A stretch of 64,000 nt of DNA from Haloferax marinum (GCF_009674625.1 NZ_WKJQ01000001.1:434001-498000); one strand, 5' to 3'; counted from the first letter of the stretch, positions 1 through 8,647 are shown. The notes: generated by a model not told the origin, from the sequence alone. Numbers and translations: made by a program.

Positions 1-463
1 CACCGAGCCCGATAGTCGCGTGGGCGTCGTGTCCGCAGGCGTGCATGAACCCCTCGTTCTCGGAACGGAACCCCTCCGACGCAGGCACGTGGTCGTCTTC
101 ACCAGATTCCGTGATTGGGAGTGCGTCGATGTCGACGCGCAAGCCGATGGTGGGGCCGTCTCCGCGTTCGAGGACGGCCGCTGCACCGGTGAACCCGCCG
201 GCGAGGCGTTCGAGGATGTCTTCTCGCGCGCCTGCCGCGCGTGCCCGCTCGTACCACTCGTCGAGTGAGTCGTCGTCGGGGACGGCCATCCGTTCGTCTG
301 CTGCGAGTATCTCGGGGCCGACGTAGAGGGCGTCGAGGTCGCGCGTCTCCAGTTCGTCTACGATTCGGGCGGTGGTGTAGAACTCGCGCCAGGCGGGTTC
401 TGGGTGTCGGTGGAGGTCGCGTCGGAACGAAACGAGGTCCTCGAAAGGTGCCTGTCGACTCAT
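1..463 (-). CDS. M20-family metallo-amidohydrolase, N-terminal part (cut by window edge)
   Basis: The reverse frame from the ATG at 461-463 stays open to the window edge (154 codons). Its opening SFRRDLHRHPEPAWREF is the standard start of M20 carboxypeptidases and amidohydrolases (RRxLHxxPE), and near the edge it reads FMHACGHDAHATIGLG, whose HACGHD carries the first zinc ligands. Such enzymes hydrolyse amide bonds of N-acyl amino acids or aminobenzoyl-glutamate-like compounds in the cytoplasm; the substrate cannot be told here. The catalytic Glu, the remaining metal ligands and the dimerisation domain lie outside the window. It diverges from the antiporter gene, with 123 bases between the starts. 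Confidence 0.85.
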   Translation of the reverse strand, partial: MSRQAPFEDLVSFRRDLHRHPEPAWREFYTTARIVDELETRDLDALYVGPEILAADERMAVPDDDSLDEWYERARAAGAREDILERLAGGFTGAAAVLERGDGPTIGLRVDIDALPITESGEDDHVPASEGFRSENEGFMHACGHDAHATIGLG

Positions 464-586
464 GCTCGAAATTCTCCATCGCCGCTGATAAACGCTCGTG
501 ACAGCGAAGGAGTAAACTCGAATTTTGGAGAAATCGTTGGAGGCAATTCGTGTATCTTTTATTCTCGACCGAAAGTGACACAGACG

Positions 587-2137
587 ATGCCAGAAGAACC
601 GGACATAGAGCTCAGTTTCCGCGGGGGGAGACTCGTCAGTGCGCTCCCTATCGCCCTGTTCATCGCGTGGGCGATTTTCCAGAGCGGTATCCTCGGCATA
701 GGCGATACGACCGGCCTCGTCGCGGGGATGCTGACAGGACTCATCGTGGGAATGCTGTTCGTCCGGGGAGACTGGAAGGACTATGCGGACGTTATCTTTG
801 CAGGCATGACCCGACGTGTGGCCGCGACGGCCGTCGTCGCCTGGCTTTGGGCGGGCATGTTCGCTGAAACCATCCAAGTCGGCGGTTTCGTCGATGGCCT
901 CGTGTGGGCGGCGACCATCCTGAACGTCGGTCCGGGGCTGTTCCCGGCCGTGACGTTCCTCTTGGCCGCGCTCCTCGCGACGGGCATCGGCACTGGTTAC
1001 GGCACTGCAATTGCCTTCACGAGCCTCGTGTTCCCTGCGGGGCTACTCCTCGGTGCGAATCCTGTACTGTTGTTTGGCGCAATCCTCTCGGGCGCTGTCT
1101 TCGGTGACAACCTCGCCCCCGTGAGTGACACGACCATCGTCTCTGCGGTGACGCAGGACGCCGACATCGGTGGCGTCGTCGCGTCCCGTGTGAAGTACGC
1201 CGTCGTCGCGGCGGCGCTCGCAATCGCGGCCTACCTCGTCGCCGGATTCGGTATCCCCGGCGTCTGGAGTGGCATGCCGCACGCGGACGTGACTGGACAG
1301 GTAGACGCGAGTGTCTCCGCGTGGGGACTCGTCCACCTGCTCGACATCGCGTTGGTCATCGTCCTCGCGATTCGCGGCCGCCACATCATCGAAGCCATCT
1401 CGTGGGGCCTGTTCGCGGCGGCGCTGTTCAACGTCGCCCTCGGCGCGGCGGGTCTCGTGGACGTCTCGGTGGGAAGCATGCTCCTGTTCAGTGCGCCAGT
1501 GAACGGACTGACGCAGGCAGTCGCGTCCCTGCCGGTCGTCGGCGCGTTCGTCGAGACGGTGCCTGCTGCGCAGGTCGGCGTCGGCGGAAGCATCTACTCC
1601 GGTGCGGCGGGCTTCTTCCCGCTCATCGTGCTGACGCTCCTGCTCGTCGCCGGTGCCGAAATCATGCGCGCCGGTGGTGGGTTCGACGCGATTCAGGAAC
1701 TCCTCATCGACCGCATCGCGACGACGGTTCGCCGCGCAGAGACCACGATGGTCCTCGGGACGGCGCTCGTCAACGCGACGGTCACCATCAACACGGCAGC
1801 AGAAATCGCAATCGCGCCCTACATCGCCACGCTCGGCAAGCGCTTCAACATCAACGGCTACCGCCGCGCCAACATCCTCGACGCCAACACCTCGGCGCTC
1901 GGCTACATCTTCCCGTGGGGCGGTGGCCTGCTCGCCGGCCTCGGTGCCATGCAGGGACTCGTCGGCGGCGAGGCCACACCGTGGTTCACCCAGCAGATGG
2001 TCGTCAACCCGGCGAGCGTCTGGCCGTACGTCTTCCACGGCTGGTTCCTCGTGGGTGTGTTCCTCTTCGCCGCGTGGACTGGCTACGGCCGCGAGTACGT
2101 CTCTGACCGCACGAGTGAGGAGGTGAGTCGCGTATGA
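587..2137 (+). CDS. nhaC: NhaC-family Na+/H+ antiporter
   Basis: A 516-residue, very hydrophobic protein with about 12 predicted membrane segments. The family signature GDNLAPVSDTT lies near residue 173, comparable to the GDxxSPxSDTT loop of bacterial NhaC. It would exchange cytoplasmic Na+ for external H+, a central task in a halophile. The ATG at 587 is chosen because a TTTTATTC box lies about 30 bases upstream, as expected for a leaderless haloarchaeal transcript; upstream in-frame starts would run into that promoter. The stop overlaps the next gene's start by four bases (ATGA), so the two are probably co-transcribed. Substrate selectivity within the family is an inference. Confidence 0.9.
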   Translation: MPEEPDIELSFRGGRLVSALPIALFIAWAIFQSGILGIGDTTGLVAGMLTGLIVGMLFVRGDWKDYADVIFAGMTRRVAATAVVAWLWAGMFAETIQVGGFVDGLVWAATILNVGPGLFPAVTFLLAALLATGIGTGYGTAIAFTSLVFPAGLLLGANPVLLFGAILSGAVFGDNLAPVSDTTIVSAVTQDADIGGVVASRVKYAVVAAALAIAAYLVAGFGIPGVWSGMPHADVTGQVDASVSAWGLVHLLDIALVIVLAIRGRHIIEAISWGLFAAALFNVALGAAGLVDVSVGSMLLFSAPVNGLTQAVASLPVVGAFVETVPAAQVGVGGSIYSGAAGFFPLIVLTLLLVAGAEIMRAGGGFDAIQELLIDRIATTVRRAETTMVLGTALVNATVTINTAAEIAIAPYIATLGKRFNINGYRRANILDANTSALGYIFPWGGGLLAGLGAMQGLVGGEATPWFTQQMVVNPASVWPYVFHGWFLVGVFLFAAWTGYGREYVSDRTSEEVSRV

Positions 2138-2397
2138 GCCGACTCGACAAACTCCTCGCAGGCTGGACGTTCCGAACCGCGACGCCCACGTTCGAAGCGG
2201 GCGAAGAGATTACGGCGTACGTGACCCACCGCGACGACGACGGCTACTCCGTCCGCATCGGTGACTCGGTGCTCCGCATCGACGACGCCGAGGGACTCGA
2301 AATCGAGACGAAGGTTCGAGTGAGAGTGACGTCGTTCGACGACGCCACCTACGAAGGGACCGGCGAAGTCGTCGACGTCCTCGGGACGGACGTCTAA
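2134..2397 (+). CDS. Small conserved haloarchaeal protein, TRAM/OB-like (DUF7513-like)
   Basis: An 87-residue acidic protein starting inside the stop of the antiporter gene (ATGA overlap), so translation is probably coupled. After about 23 residues it shows a beta-rich pattern (EITAYVTHRDDDGYSVRIGD, later VRVRVTSFDDATYEGTGEVV) that resembles the TRAM/OB-fold spacing of hydrophobic and glycine positions. I believe it belongs to the DUF7513 haloarchaeal family, recalled and not searched. Function is unknown; a TRAM-like fold would suggest RNA binding, while the coupling with an antiporter might suggest a role in ion homeostasis. Confidence 0.75.
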   Translation: MSRLDKLLAGWTFRTATPTFEAGEEITAYVTHRDDDGYSVRIGDSVLRIDDAEGLEIETKVRVRVTSFDDATYEGTGEVVDVLGTDV

Positions 2398-2416
2398 CGC
2401 GAACGAAACGTACCTC

Positions 2417-2421
2417 TTTTT
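2417..2421 (+). terminator. T-rich stretch after the antiporter operon
   Basis: Five T residues 20 bases after the stop at 2397, in otherwise G/C-rich sequence and without a strong hairpin. This is the usual form of haloarchaeal intrinsic terminators, but a run of five is weak evidence. Confidence 0.3.
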
Positions 2422-2511
2422 CGAACGAACCGGAACGGAAAACGAGAAAACGGCGTCGTCGCGCCAGAACCTACGTCGGCGACGTGGTGTCGGGTGTCGA
2501 AAAACAGGTCG

Positions 2512-2844
2512 TCAGTTTCGACGATGTCCGAGTGGTTTCTTCTGTTCGACTTCTATCTCGACGTGGACGCTGTCCGGGAAATCTTTGTGTCCAACTTCGC
2601 GGGCGATGTGGTCTGCGCCGTGAATTTCGAGCCGGCGCGTGTAGACGGTGTAGTTCCACGACGAGAACTCGTCGCCCGGTTGGAGCGAGCGATACTGCGG
2701 GACGCTCGTGCGTTTCGGCTGGTCGGCGTGGGGGCCGCGACATTCGGCACCTTTCCGCTCGACGAACTGTTTCAGGTTGCCGACGACTCTATCGAGAACA
2801 GCCTTGTCACCGCTTTGAAAGGTGAGTTTTGTGACGAAGGTCAT
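2512..2844 (-). CDS. uS10/mL48-like ribosomal protein S10 paralogue
   Basis: A 110-residue protein with the layout of ribosomal protein S10: MTFVTKLTFQSGDKAVLDRV at the start, then KGAECRGPHADQPKR, which matches the loop motif of S10 (GVNLSGPVPLPTK), and DSVHVEIEVEQ at the end, matching the NDVNIEIVLE end of archaeal S10. It is not the canonical rpsJ, which in archaea sits beside the elongation factor genes. The ATG at 2844 gives the normal S10 length. No obvious operon partner: it converges with the gene pair on its left. It could be an alternative ribosomal subunit or an RNA-binding protein using the S10 fold. Confidence 0.75.
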   Translation of the reverse strand: MTFVTKLTFQSGDKAVLDRVVGNLKQFVERKGAECRGPHADQPKRTSVPQYRSLQPGDEFSSWNYTVYTRRLEIHGADHIAREVGHKDFPDSVHVEIEVEQKKPLGHRRN

Positions 2845-3017
2845 AGCTGGGTACTACCTGTCTCTTGGTTGCTCCGACGGTAAAAGCGCATCTACACAGA
2901 CTCGGAGAGTCGGCGCATCGTGACGGTGAGACACGTCAGCAGGCGACGAGCGGGGTGAGGCCACACACGGAATCTGCACGAACGACTGTGCCAACGTGGT
3001 GCATTCTCCGATACCCT

Positions 3018-3030
3018 CTTAAAGGGTGGA
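3018..3030 (+). promoter_or_regulatory. Promoter box of the NUDIX gene
   Basis: TCTTAAAGGG lies 20-30 bases before the ATG at 3047, the usual spacing of a haloarchaeal TATA element for a leaderless transcript. The 200 bases between 2845 and 3046 hold no gene that I can see. Confidence 0.45.
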
Positions 3031-3046
3031 ACATTTATTTCGGGTA

Positions 3047-3502
3047 ATGGCAGTCGAAGCGGTCAGCGCTGGCGCCATCCTCTTCCGCGACACCCGCGGC
3101 CGGAGGGAGTATTTACTCCTGAAGAGCCGTCCTGGGGACTGGGAGTTCCCGAAAGGCGGGGTCGAAGGGGACGAGGAGCTCCAGCAAACGGCAATCAGGG
3201 AGGTCAAAGAGGAGGCGGGAATCGAAGATTTCCGTCTCATCGACGGCTTCCGCGAAGACTACAGCTACGTCTTCGAAGCGAACGGTACGACTATTCACAA
3301 GACGGTTCACCTGTTCATCGCACGCTCGTTCGAGGCGTCCGCGGAGCTCTCGACGGAGCACCGTGACCTCCAGTGGCGCGACTACGAGCAGGCAATCAAC
3401 ACCATCACGCAGGATGGTCCGCGCGAAATCTTCGAGCGTGCCCACGAGTTCCTCGACGAACTCGCGGCGACGAACGAAGGCCAGCACAAGTACCTGAAGT
3501 AA
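3047..3502 (+). CDS. NUDIX hydrolase, diadenosine tetraphosphatase type
   Basis: A 151-residue protein with a complete NUDIX box at residues 37-59 (G37, E43, R51-E52, E55-E56, G58; REVKEEAGI). The preceding WEFPKGG and the opening SAGAILFRD are typical of bis(5'-nucleosyl)-tetraphosphatases, which hydrolyse Ap4A to ATP and AMP with Mg2+. The substrate is inferred from this resemblance. The ATG at 3047 is used because the promoter box is 20-30 bases upstream, so translation would be leaderless. It stands alone, 118 bases before an unrelated gene on the same strand. Confidence 0.88.
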   Translation: MAVEAVSAGAILFRDTRGRREYLLLKSRPGDWEFPKGGVEGDEELQQTAIREVKEEAGIEDFRLIDGFREDYSYVFEANGTTIHKTVHLFIARSFEASAELSTEHRDLQWRDYEQAINTITQDGPREIFERAHEFLDELAATNEGQHKYLK

Positions 3503-3620
3503 CGGCAGTCGCCCGCCGCGACTCGGTCGTTCAGGACAGTCGCGAGCGACGCGACTCGCGCCGTCCGAGACGTGTCTCCGGGACCGAAACGTCTTCGGTC
3601 CCACACACTGATTCCCGCTC

Positions 3621-4607
3621 GTGAGCGACACCACCGACCGCGACCCGGAGTTTGCCTTCGAGCTTCGCGTCTGTCGCTGGGCAGAACGCGCGTGGCATCC
3701 AGACGGCCCGCGCCCCGCGATAGTCGCTCGACAACTCGGCACGCGGAACCGTCGGTGGGACACCGTCGTAATCGAAGTCGACCCCGACGCGTTCGCCGCG
3801 CGACACGCCCTCTCGGCCGACGGGTTCGACTCTGACCTCTTGCGCGTCGTCCGCCACGCTCCCGCGGAGTGGCAGTGGTATCGAGACGCGATTCCAGAAC
3901 CGGACTTTCCGTGGCGACACGTCGTGCCCGCAGTCCACCGTGCAGCAGGCCGTGGGGTCGTCGAGAAACGCCGCGGGTCACGAAATCGCGTCGAGTACAA
4001 ACAGGTGGCGCCGTACCCCGACTGGGTCGAGCGAATCGTCGCCATCGAGAACAAACCGAACTTAGACGCCAGCGCCGCCCGCGCACTCGCAGACCAGTTA
4101 GAACACGACGTGTCGCGGGCGCTCGCAGACGAGGTGTGGGTCGCGACGGAAGCGACCGGGAGACGAGTCGAACCTGCCTTGCTCGAAGACCTGCCGATGG
4201 AAGTCGGCATCCTCGCGGTCGATGGCGACGCTGCCGACGTTCTCTGGCACCCGAGCAAACTCACGCCTGACCCCGCGGACGCCCGGCAGCGACTCGTCCT
4301 CGCAGAGCGCGCTTACGACCGCGGGTGGCGGGCGTATCTCGATACGATGCGCCCAGACTGTCGGCACTTCGAACTGAGTCGGCGAGGAATGGCACTCGTC
4401 CCTCGGTGTGCGGCCAAGGAGTGTTATCAGAGTCAACGCGAGTGTGCACACTCGTGTACCGACTTCGAACCCGAACCGCCCATATGGCGGACGAACGGAT
4501 GGCCTATCGAGGGCGGGCCAGGAAAGGGACTGCGGCAGATACTCGAATCACGTCGAGAGCGGGCCCGAAAACGGGTGTTCGAGAAGAGGAGAACGCACGA
4601 CGACTGA
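3621..4607 (+). CDS. DUF5787-like protein, possible PD-(D/E)XK nuclease with Cys cluster
   Basis: A 328-residue haloarchaeal protein, starting at a GTG. I recall it as DUF5787, without known function. Two things can be seen. Residues 131-146 read PYPDWVERIVAIENKP, with D134, E143 and K145 in the spacing of a PD-(D/E)XK nuclease core, followed by a helix with a conserved-type Gln (ADQLEHD) and a strand DEVWVATE, as in that fold. Residues 247-279 hold five cysteines (C247, C263, C268, C275, C279), enough for a zinc site or an iron-sulfur cluster, as in Cas4 and AddB-type nucleases. The C-terminus is strongly basic. Nuclease activity is my inference. Confidence 0.8.
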   Translation: MSDTTDRDPEFAFELRVCRWAERAWHPDGPRPAIVARQLGTRNRRWDTVVIEVDPDAFAARHALSADGFDSDLLRVVRHAPAEWQWYRDAIPEPDFPWRHVVPAVHRAAGRGVVEKRRGSRNRVEYKQVAPYPDWVERIVAIENKPNLDASAARALADQLEHDVSRALADEVWVATEATGRRVEPALLEDLPMEVGILAVDGDAADVLWHPSKLTPDPADARQRLVLAERAYDRGWRAYLDTMRPDCRHFELSRRGMALVPRCAAKECYQSQRECAHSCTDFEPEPPIWRTNGWPIEGGPGKGLRQILESRRERARKRVFEKRRTHDD

Positions 4608-4623
4608 GTGTTCTGCGACGTCG

Positions 4624-5124
4624 TTAGACCACTTCGACGTCCACTTCGTCGCGTCCGACCGCGAGTTTGAACGTCGGCACCGTCCGGTAGACGACTTCGA
4701 CGACACCTTTCCGACGGAGACTCTGGAGTGCGCGTCGAACGTCGTCGACGTCCGGGTCGATGTCGAACGACTCGCGGAGTTTGTTGAGGACGCTCACGAC
4801 GCTCTCGGAACGGTCGTCCGGTCCTGCGACGACTTCGAAGACACGGGCTTCGAGGTCGGGGACGCGGATGACACTCGGAACCGACTCTTCTTCGCCGTCG
4901 CTTTCGACGCCGGGTTCGACACCGACGAGTTCCGCCGCTTCGGCCGTCGCGCGGATGAGACTGTTGTCGTCGCGGTAGTAGTAGTCTTTCAGTTCAGATT
5001 CGAGATACTGGTGGACCTCACTGCCGCTTTCGAGTTCCCATCGGTTCTGCAACTCTTTGTTCTTCGTCGGTTGGAGGCGGACGATGTCGGCGAGTCGTTC
5101 TTTCGCCTCGTCGGAGAGCGTCAT
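4624..5124 (-). CDS. Winged-helix conserved haloarchaeal protein (DUF5797-like)
   Basis: A 166-residue acidic protein. The start TLSDEAKERLADIVRLQPTK and the end DVRRALQSLRRKGVVEVVYR both look like helix-turn-helix or winged-helix units, with an acidic middle (VESDGEEES). I recall it as DUF5797. It may be a DNA-binding regulator with two small HTH units, but no target is evident. Its stop lies 17 bases from the stop of the converging nuclease-like gene, and its start diverges from the enoyl-CoA hydratase gene, with 101 bases between. Confidence 0.75.
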   Translation of the reverse strand: MTLSDEAKERLADIVRLQPTKNKELQNRWELESGSEVHQYLESELKDYYYRDDNSLIRATAEAAELVGVEPGVESDGEEESVPSVIRVPDLEARVFEVVAGPDDRSESVVSVLNKLRESFDIDPDVDDVRRALQSLRRKGVVEVVYRTVPTFKLAVGRDEVDVEVV

Positions 5125-5225
5125 ATGCGGGTGATTCGACGGGGGACGTATAACGTTGTTCTGGAATCCTCAGCAAAACAGGGCAATCGTTAATTATTAT
5201 CCCTTCACCACTCGTCGGCTCAGCC

Positions 5226-5999
5226 ATGAGCTGGGAGACACTCCGACTCGACTGGGACGGCGACATCGCGACTATCACTATCGACCGACCTGACCGGATG
5301 AACGCACTCAACACAGACACACTGGACGCGCTCGAAGAGGCGCTCGACGAGGCCGAAGCAGAGGGTGCGCGAGTGCTCGTCCTCACCGGTGCGGGTGACA
5401 AGTCGTTCATCGCCGGTGCCGACATCAGTTACATGAAAGACATCGGAACGCCCGACGCACAGAAGTACGCCGAGCAGGGCCACCGAATCGCCTCCCGCCT
5501 TGAAGAGTTCCCGGCACCGACCATCGCGGCCATCAACGGCTACGCGTTCGGTGGTGGGATGGAGTTCGCACTCGCGTGTGACCTTCGCGTCGCCTCCGAG
5601 CGCGCGCTCCTCGGACAGACCGAAATCGACCTCGGAATCATGCCCGGATGGGGTGGCAGCATCCGACTCCCTGCCCTCGTGGGAGACGAACTCGCGCGTC
5701 GTCTCATCTTCTTCGGCGAGCGCGTCGATGCGAGCGACGCCCACGAGTACGGTATCGTCGGTGAGGTGGTCGCTCACGACCAACTCGACTCCCACGTCGA
5801 AGAACTCGCCGCGGACCTCGCCGCCAAACCACGGCACGCCCTCGCCGCGGCCAAGGCCGCAATCAACATGTCGCACGACGCACCCCGCGACGCAGCACTC
5901 GACTTCGAAGCGCGCGTCTGGAGCGGTCTGTTCGGAACGCACGACCAAAAAGAGGGGATGGACGCGTTCATCGACAAGCGCGACCCCGAGTTCGAGTAA
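5226..5999 (+). CDS. Enoyl-CoA hydratase/isomerase (crotonase family)
   Basis: A 257-residue crotonase-fold protein of the usual length. The oxyanion-hole region AGADISYMKD, the first catalytic Glu in NGYAFGGGMEFALACD and the second in GQTEIDLGIMPGWGG are all present, so hydration of 2-trans-enoyl-CoA to 3-hydroxyacyl-CoA is likely rather than only isomerisation. It fits fatty-acid beta-oxidation or branched-chain amino acid breakdown. No beta-oxidation partner is adjacent, but an acyl-CoA dehydrogenase and two acyl-CoA ligases lie 9-11 kb downstream. The ATG at 5226 follows an AT-rich TAATTATTATCCC stretch that may hold the promoter. Confidence 0.92.
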   Translation: MSWETLRLDWDGDIATITIDRPDRMNALNTDTLDALEEALDEAEAEGARVLVLTGAGDKSFIAGADISYMKDIGTPDAQKYAEQGHRIASRLEEFPAPTIAAINGYAFGGGMEFALACDLRVASERALLGQTEIDLGIMPGWGGSIRLPALVGDELARRLIFFGERVDASDAHEYGIVGEVVAHDQLDSHVEELAADLAAKPRHALAAAKAAINMSHDAPRDAALDFEARVWSGLFGTHDQKEGMDAFIDKRDPEFE

Positions 6000-6124
6000 C
6001 CACCGACACACCGGGCCCTCCAGTGGGAGTTGCTCGGCTACGAGTACTGTTGTCGGCAAACGGCGGAGGTTGTGTTAGCACGTGTCCTACAACTGCTAAG
6101 TAGCTGTATGTGTAATGAATAATC

Positions 6125-6382
6125 ATGCAGGATTCAATCAAGTTGAGTCGTGTCGAACCCATCCTCCAAGACATCTCCTACCCGACGACGCGACGAGACG
6201 CGGCCGACGCGTTCGACGGTGTGACACTTCTGTTTGCAGATGGTAACGCCGACCTTGGTGACGTAATCCGCACGTGCTTCACCGACGAGTTCGTCGATTC
6301 TCGGGACCTGTTCTACGAACTAAACAACGCACTCCCCATCGAAGCGCTCGGGGAACCGGGACAGTCCGACGGCGACGCCTGA
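6125..6382 (+). CDS. Small conserved haloarchaeal protein (DUF5789-like)
   Basis: An 85-residue acidic protein starting at an ATG just after the AT-rich stretch GTAATGAATAATC. Its body reads VEPILQDISYPTTRRDAADA, then DLGDVIRTCFTDEFVDSRDL. This pattern I recall as DUF5789, a widespread haloarchaeal family of unknown function. It resembles DUF2795-type small proteins in size and in a Pro-threonine turn before the first helix. It stands alone between the hydratase and tfs. Confidence 0.75.
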   Translation: MQDSIKLSRVEPILQDISYPTTRRDAADAFDGVTLLFADGNADLGDVIRTCFTDEFVDSRDLFYELNNALPIEALGEPGQSDGDA

Positions 6383-6469
6383 GCCGGTCTCGCTCCGACG
6401 TGCCGACTCCTTCTTTCGAGACGACGTAATCCGGACGCTTAAGTGCCTCAAGCGGTAGGACGTACTATC

Positions 6470-6790
6470 ATGGAGTTCTGCGACGAATGCGGGTCCCTCA
6501 TGACACCGCAGGACGGTGTCTGGGTCTGTTCGAACGGTCACGAGAAAGACCGCGACAGCGAGAAAGAAAAGACGATGGTCACCACGGAAGGCCAACAGTC
6601 GAGCGAAGTCGTCGACATGTCCGACGTGGACGCCGGTGAGATTGGCCCGACGACGAAAGCAATCTGCCCGAGTTGTGGCCACGACGTGGCACGCTACGAG
6701 ATGAAGCAGATTCGCTCCGCTGACGAGTCCGAGACGCGCTTTTTCACGTGTGTCGAGTGCGACCACAAGTGGCGCGAAGACGACCACTGA
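6470..6790 (+). CDS. tfs: Transcription factor S (TFIIS-like RNA polymerase cleavage factor)
   Basis: A 106-residue protein of the archaeal TFS size. The N-terminal zinc ribbon reads CDECGSLMTP...VWVCSNGH; the C-terminal ribbon starts CPSCGHDVARYEMKQ and ends FFTCVECDHKWRED. Between them the loop QIRSADESET carries the Asp-Glu pair that reaches into the polymerase secondary channel and provokes cleavage of backtracked RNA. It would rescue stalled RNA polymerase. The ATG at 6470 places the zinc ribbon at the very N-terminus, as in other TFS proteins, and a CGCTTAAG box lies about 30 bases upstream. Confidence 0.95.
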   Translation: MEFCDECGSLMTPQDGVWVCSNGHEKDRDSEKEKTMVTTEGQQSSEVVDMSDVDAGEIGPTTKAICPSCGHDVARYEMKQIRSADESETRFFTCVECDHKWREDDH

Positions 6791-6800
6791 GCAGTTCGCC

Positions 6801-6805
6801 TTTTT
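6801..6805 (+). terminator. T-rich terminator after tfs
   Basis: GCCTTTTTCCGTTTTGCG begins 9 bases after the tfs stop: two T runs (five and four) in the short gap before the next gene at 6831. Confidence 0.4.
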
Positions 6806-6830
6806 CCGTTTTGCGTCCGTACTAAGGGGT

Positions 6831-7406
6831 ATGGCCGACGTGCCGCCCCCACCGACACTCCCCTCCCTCGACGGGTGGGTCCGCGTCGACGAGTCTGTCG
6901 ACCGTCCGTTCGAACTCGGTTTCATCCACGTCGTCGCACGGACCGTGGTCTACGAGGACGCAACCATCCGAGAGCGTGTCCCCACCGACGCCGATGGCCC
7001 GTGGAGGTTTCTCTTCGCGACCCGTCTGGAAATCCGACCGCGAACCCCGCCGTCGAAGTCGCTCACTCGACTCGTCGTGAACGGCGCTGCCTCTGGATTC
7101 AAAGACCAACTTACCGAGCGTGGCTTTTCCGACATCCACGAAAACTGGCGTCGCTCGCTCGCAGTCCCCGACGGTGAAGCCGAAGTCATCCACTACGATA
7201 CGAAGGTGACGTTCGCTGGCGTTCGACTCGCCGCAGACGCGTATCTCTCTATCACCCCCCACGATGGGGAGTATCTGCTACTGGGCGGCGCGTATCCAAA
7301 AGAAGTCATCGACAGAGATGGAGCGACGGCCGAAGCACTACGCGACGCACTCGACCCAGAGCGCTTCAGAGAAGAGTTGTTCCGCGTGATTCGGCGCATG
7401 GAGTGA
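6831..7406 (+). CDS. Conserved hypothetical haloarchaeal protein
   Basis: A 191-residue protein I do not recognise by family. It opens with a proline-rich MADVPPPPTLPSLDGW, has mixed alpha/beta content, no signal peptide, no clear membrane segment and no cysteine. A central stretch GFKDQLTERGFSDIHENWRR is helix-like, and the end DPERFREELFRVIRRME is amphipathic. Codon use and acidity match the neighbours, so it is a real native gene. The ATG at 6831 follows a TACTAAGGGGT sequence. It converges with trmI. Confidence 0.75.
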   Translation: MADVPPPPTLPSLDGWVRVDESVDRPFELGFIHVVARTVVYEDATIRERVPTDADGPWRFLFATRLEIRPRTPPSKSLTRLVVNGAASGFKDQLTERGFSDIHENWRRSLAVPDGEAEVIHYDTKVTFAGVRLAADAYLSITPHDGEYLLLGGAYPKEVIDRDGATAEALRDALDPERFREELFRVIRRME

Positions 7407-7462
7407 GGCGTCTCTCTCGCGCACCGACACGGCGGACACGTCGTGAACCGACGGTCTTTCGG

Positions 7463-8188
7463 TTACTCGTTGCGGGCGAAGACGAGATAGCCCGTGTGGC
7501 CGACGCCTGCGGTCGAGGGACGCGACCCGCGCTCACCGAAGTCCATGTGGCGCTGAATCGTCTCGAACGTCTCGACGTCTGAGAGACCGGCCTCGCGTGC
7601 TGCTTCGACCGTCGCTCGGGTCCCTTCGACGAACGGGGAGTAGACGGCGACGTAGCCGCCCGTCACGAGGAGGTCGGGTGCCTCGCGGACGACTTCCGGT
7701 GCGTTCTCTGTATCGAGCGTGAGCACGTCGAAACTGCCGTCGTCGAGGTCGTCGAGTTCGTCGGTGATGTCACCGGTCCGAACGTCGACGTGGTCTTCGA
7801 CACCTGCGAGACGCATGTTCTCGCGGGCGACGTCGGCGAAGTCGGCGTTTCGCTCGAACGTCGTCACGTCGACGCCCATTCGGCCGAGATACGCCGAGAG
7901 GACGCCCGTTCCGGTTCCGGCGTCGAGGACGTGTTCGCCTGCGGCGATGCCGGTGTGACCGACGATGAGACCGATGTCGCGCGGCATCATCGGCGCACCA
8001 GTTCGCTCGAAGTGGTTGAAGAGGTCCGGCCCGCGGGGTTCGCGGACGAGGAACTCCTCGCCGATGTGGGTTTCGAGCGTCTGGCCTGCTTCGACGTCCG
8101 CAGGGACCGTCAGCATCCCGAGGTCGGTGTGTAACTCCTCGCCGGGTGCGCGGAGATACTCTCGGTCGCCGTGGACGAGGAGTATCAC
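7463..8188 (-). CDS. trmI: tRNA (adenine-N1)-methyltransferase TrmI
   Basis: A 241-residue class I SAM methyltransferase. After an N-terminal beta-barrel-like part it shows [20 protein letters not shown] (motif I) near residue 90, then [15 protein letters not shown] (motif II) and a motif IV-like region [22 protein letters not shown] just before motif I is typical of archaeal TrmI, which makes 1-methyladenosine at tRNA positions 57/58. The start is a GTG overlapping the nac stop (GTGA), so the genes are translationally coupled. This nac-trmI pairing is conserved in haloarchaea as far as I recall. Confidence 0.88.
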   Translation of the reverse strand: MILLVHGDREYLRAPGEELHTDLGMLTVPADVEAGQTLETHIGEEFLVREPRGPDLFNHFERTGAPMMPRDIGLIVGHTGIAAGEHVLDAGTGTGVLSAYLGRMGVDVTTFERNADFADVARENMRLAGVEDHVDVRTGDITDELDDLDDGSFDVLTLDTENAPEVVREAPDLLVTGGYVAVYSPFVEGTRATVEAAREAGLSDVETFETIQRHMDFGERGSRPSTAGVGHTGYLVFARNE

Positions 8189-8556
8189 TCCAGTCGTGCG
8201 ATGGCCGCGGCGAGGTCGCCGTCTTCGGCCTCCAGCGCTTCGCGGGCCTCGTCCTTCGAGGCACCGGCGCGCTGTGCGACGATTTCGATGTCGGACTCCG
8301 GAATTGCACCGTCGTCGGCGTCCGCGTCTTCCTCGTCGTCTCCAGCGCCGAGTTCACGCGTCTCGGGTTCGCCGACGATTTGGTAGGTCTCCTGGCCCTG
8401 CGCGTCCATGCGCGTGACCTGCGCGTCCGAGAAGACGAGTTCCTCGTCGGCCGTCTTGATGACGACTTCCTCGGCGTCGAGCTCGGTGACGTCGATACCC
8501 ATCTGCTTCATCATCTGCTTCATCTTGCGCGGGTTCATCCCGCCGCCTCCAAACAT
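8185..8556 (-). CDS. nac: Archaeal nascent polypeptide-associated complex protein
   Basis: A 123-residue protein starting [20 protein letters not shown], the methionine-rich opening of archaeal NAC. A NAC beta-barrel follows ([20 protein letters not shown]), then an acidic linker and a C-terminal UBA domain ([20 protein letters not shown]). It binds the ribosome near the exit tunnel as a homodimer and protects nascent chains. The ATG at 8554-8556 is chosen over upstream starts because the [12 protein letters not shown] opening is the family start. It shares a GTGA overlap with trmI downstream. Confidence 0.95.
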   Translation of the reverse strand: MFGGGGMNPRKMKQMMKQMGIDVTELDAEEVVIKTADEELVFSDAQVTRMDAQGQETYQIVGEPETRELGAGDDEEDADADDGAIPESDIEIVAQRAGASKDEAREALEAEDGDLAAAIARLE

Positions 8557-8647
8557 ACCCGAAGGGTCGGGGTGGGTTCTCAAAAGCGTGGCGAACGTCG
8601 CTGGCGACGTGTCCACCGAACCGACCGTCCCGATGGTGTGAGTATCC

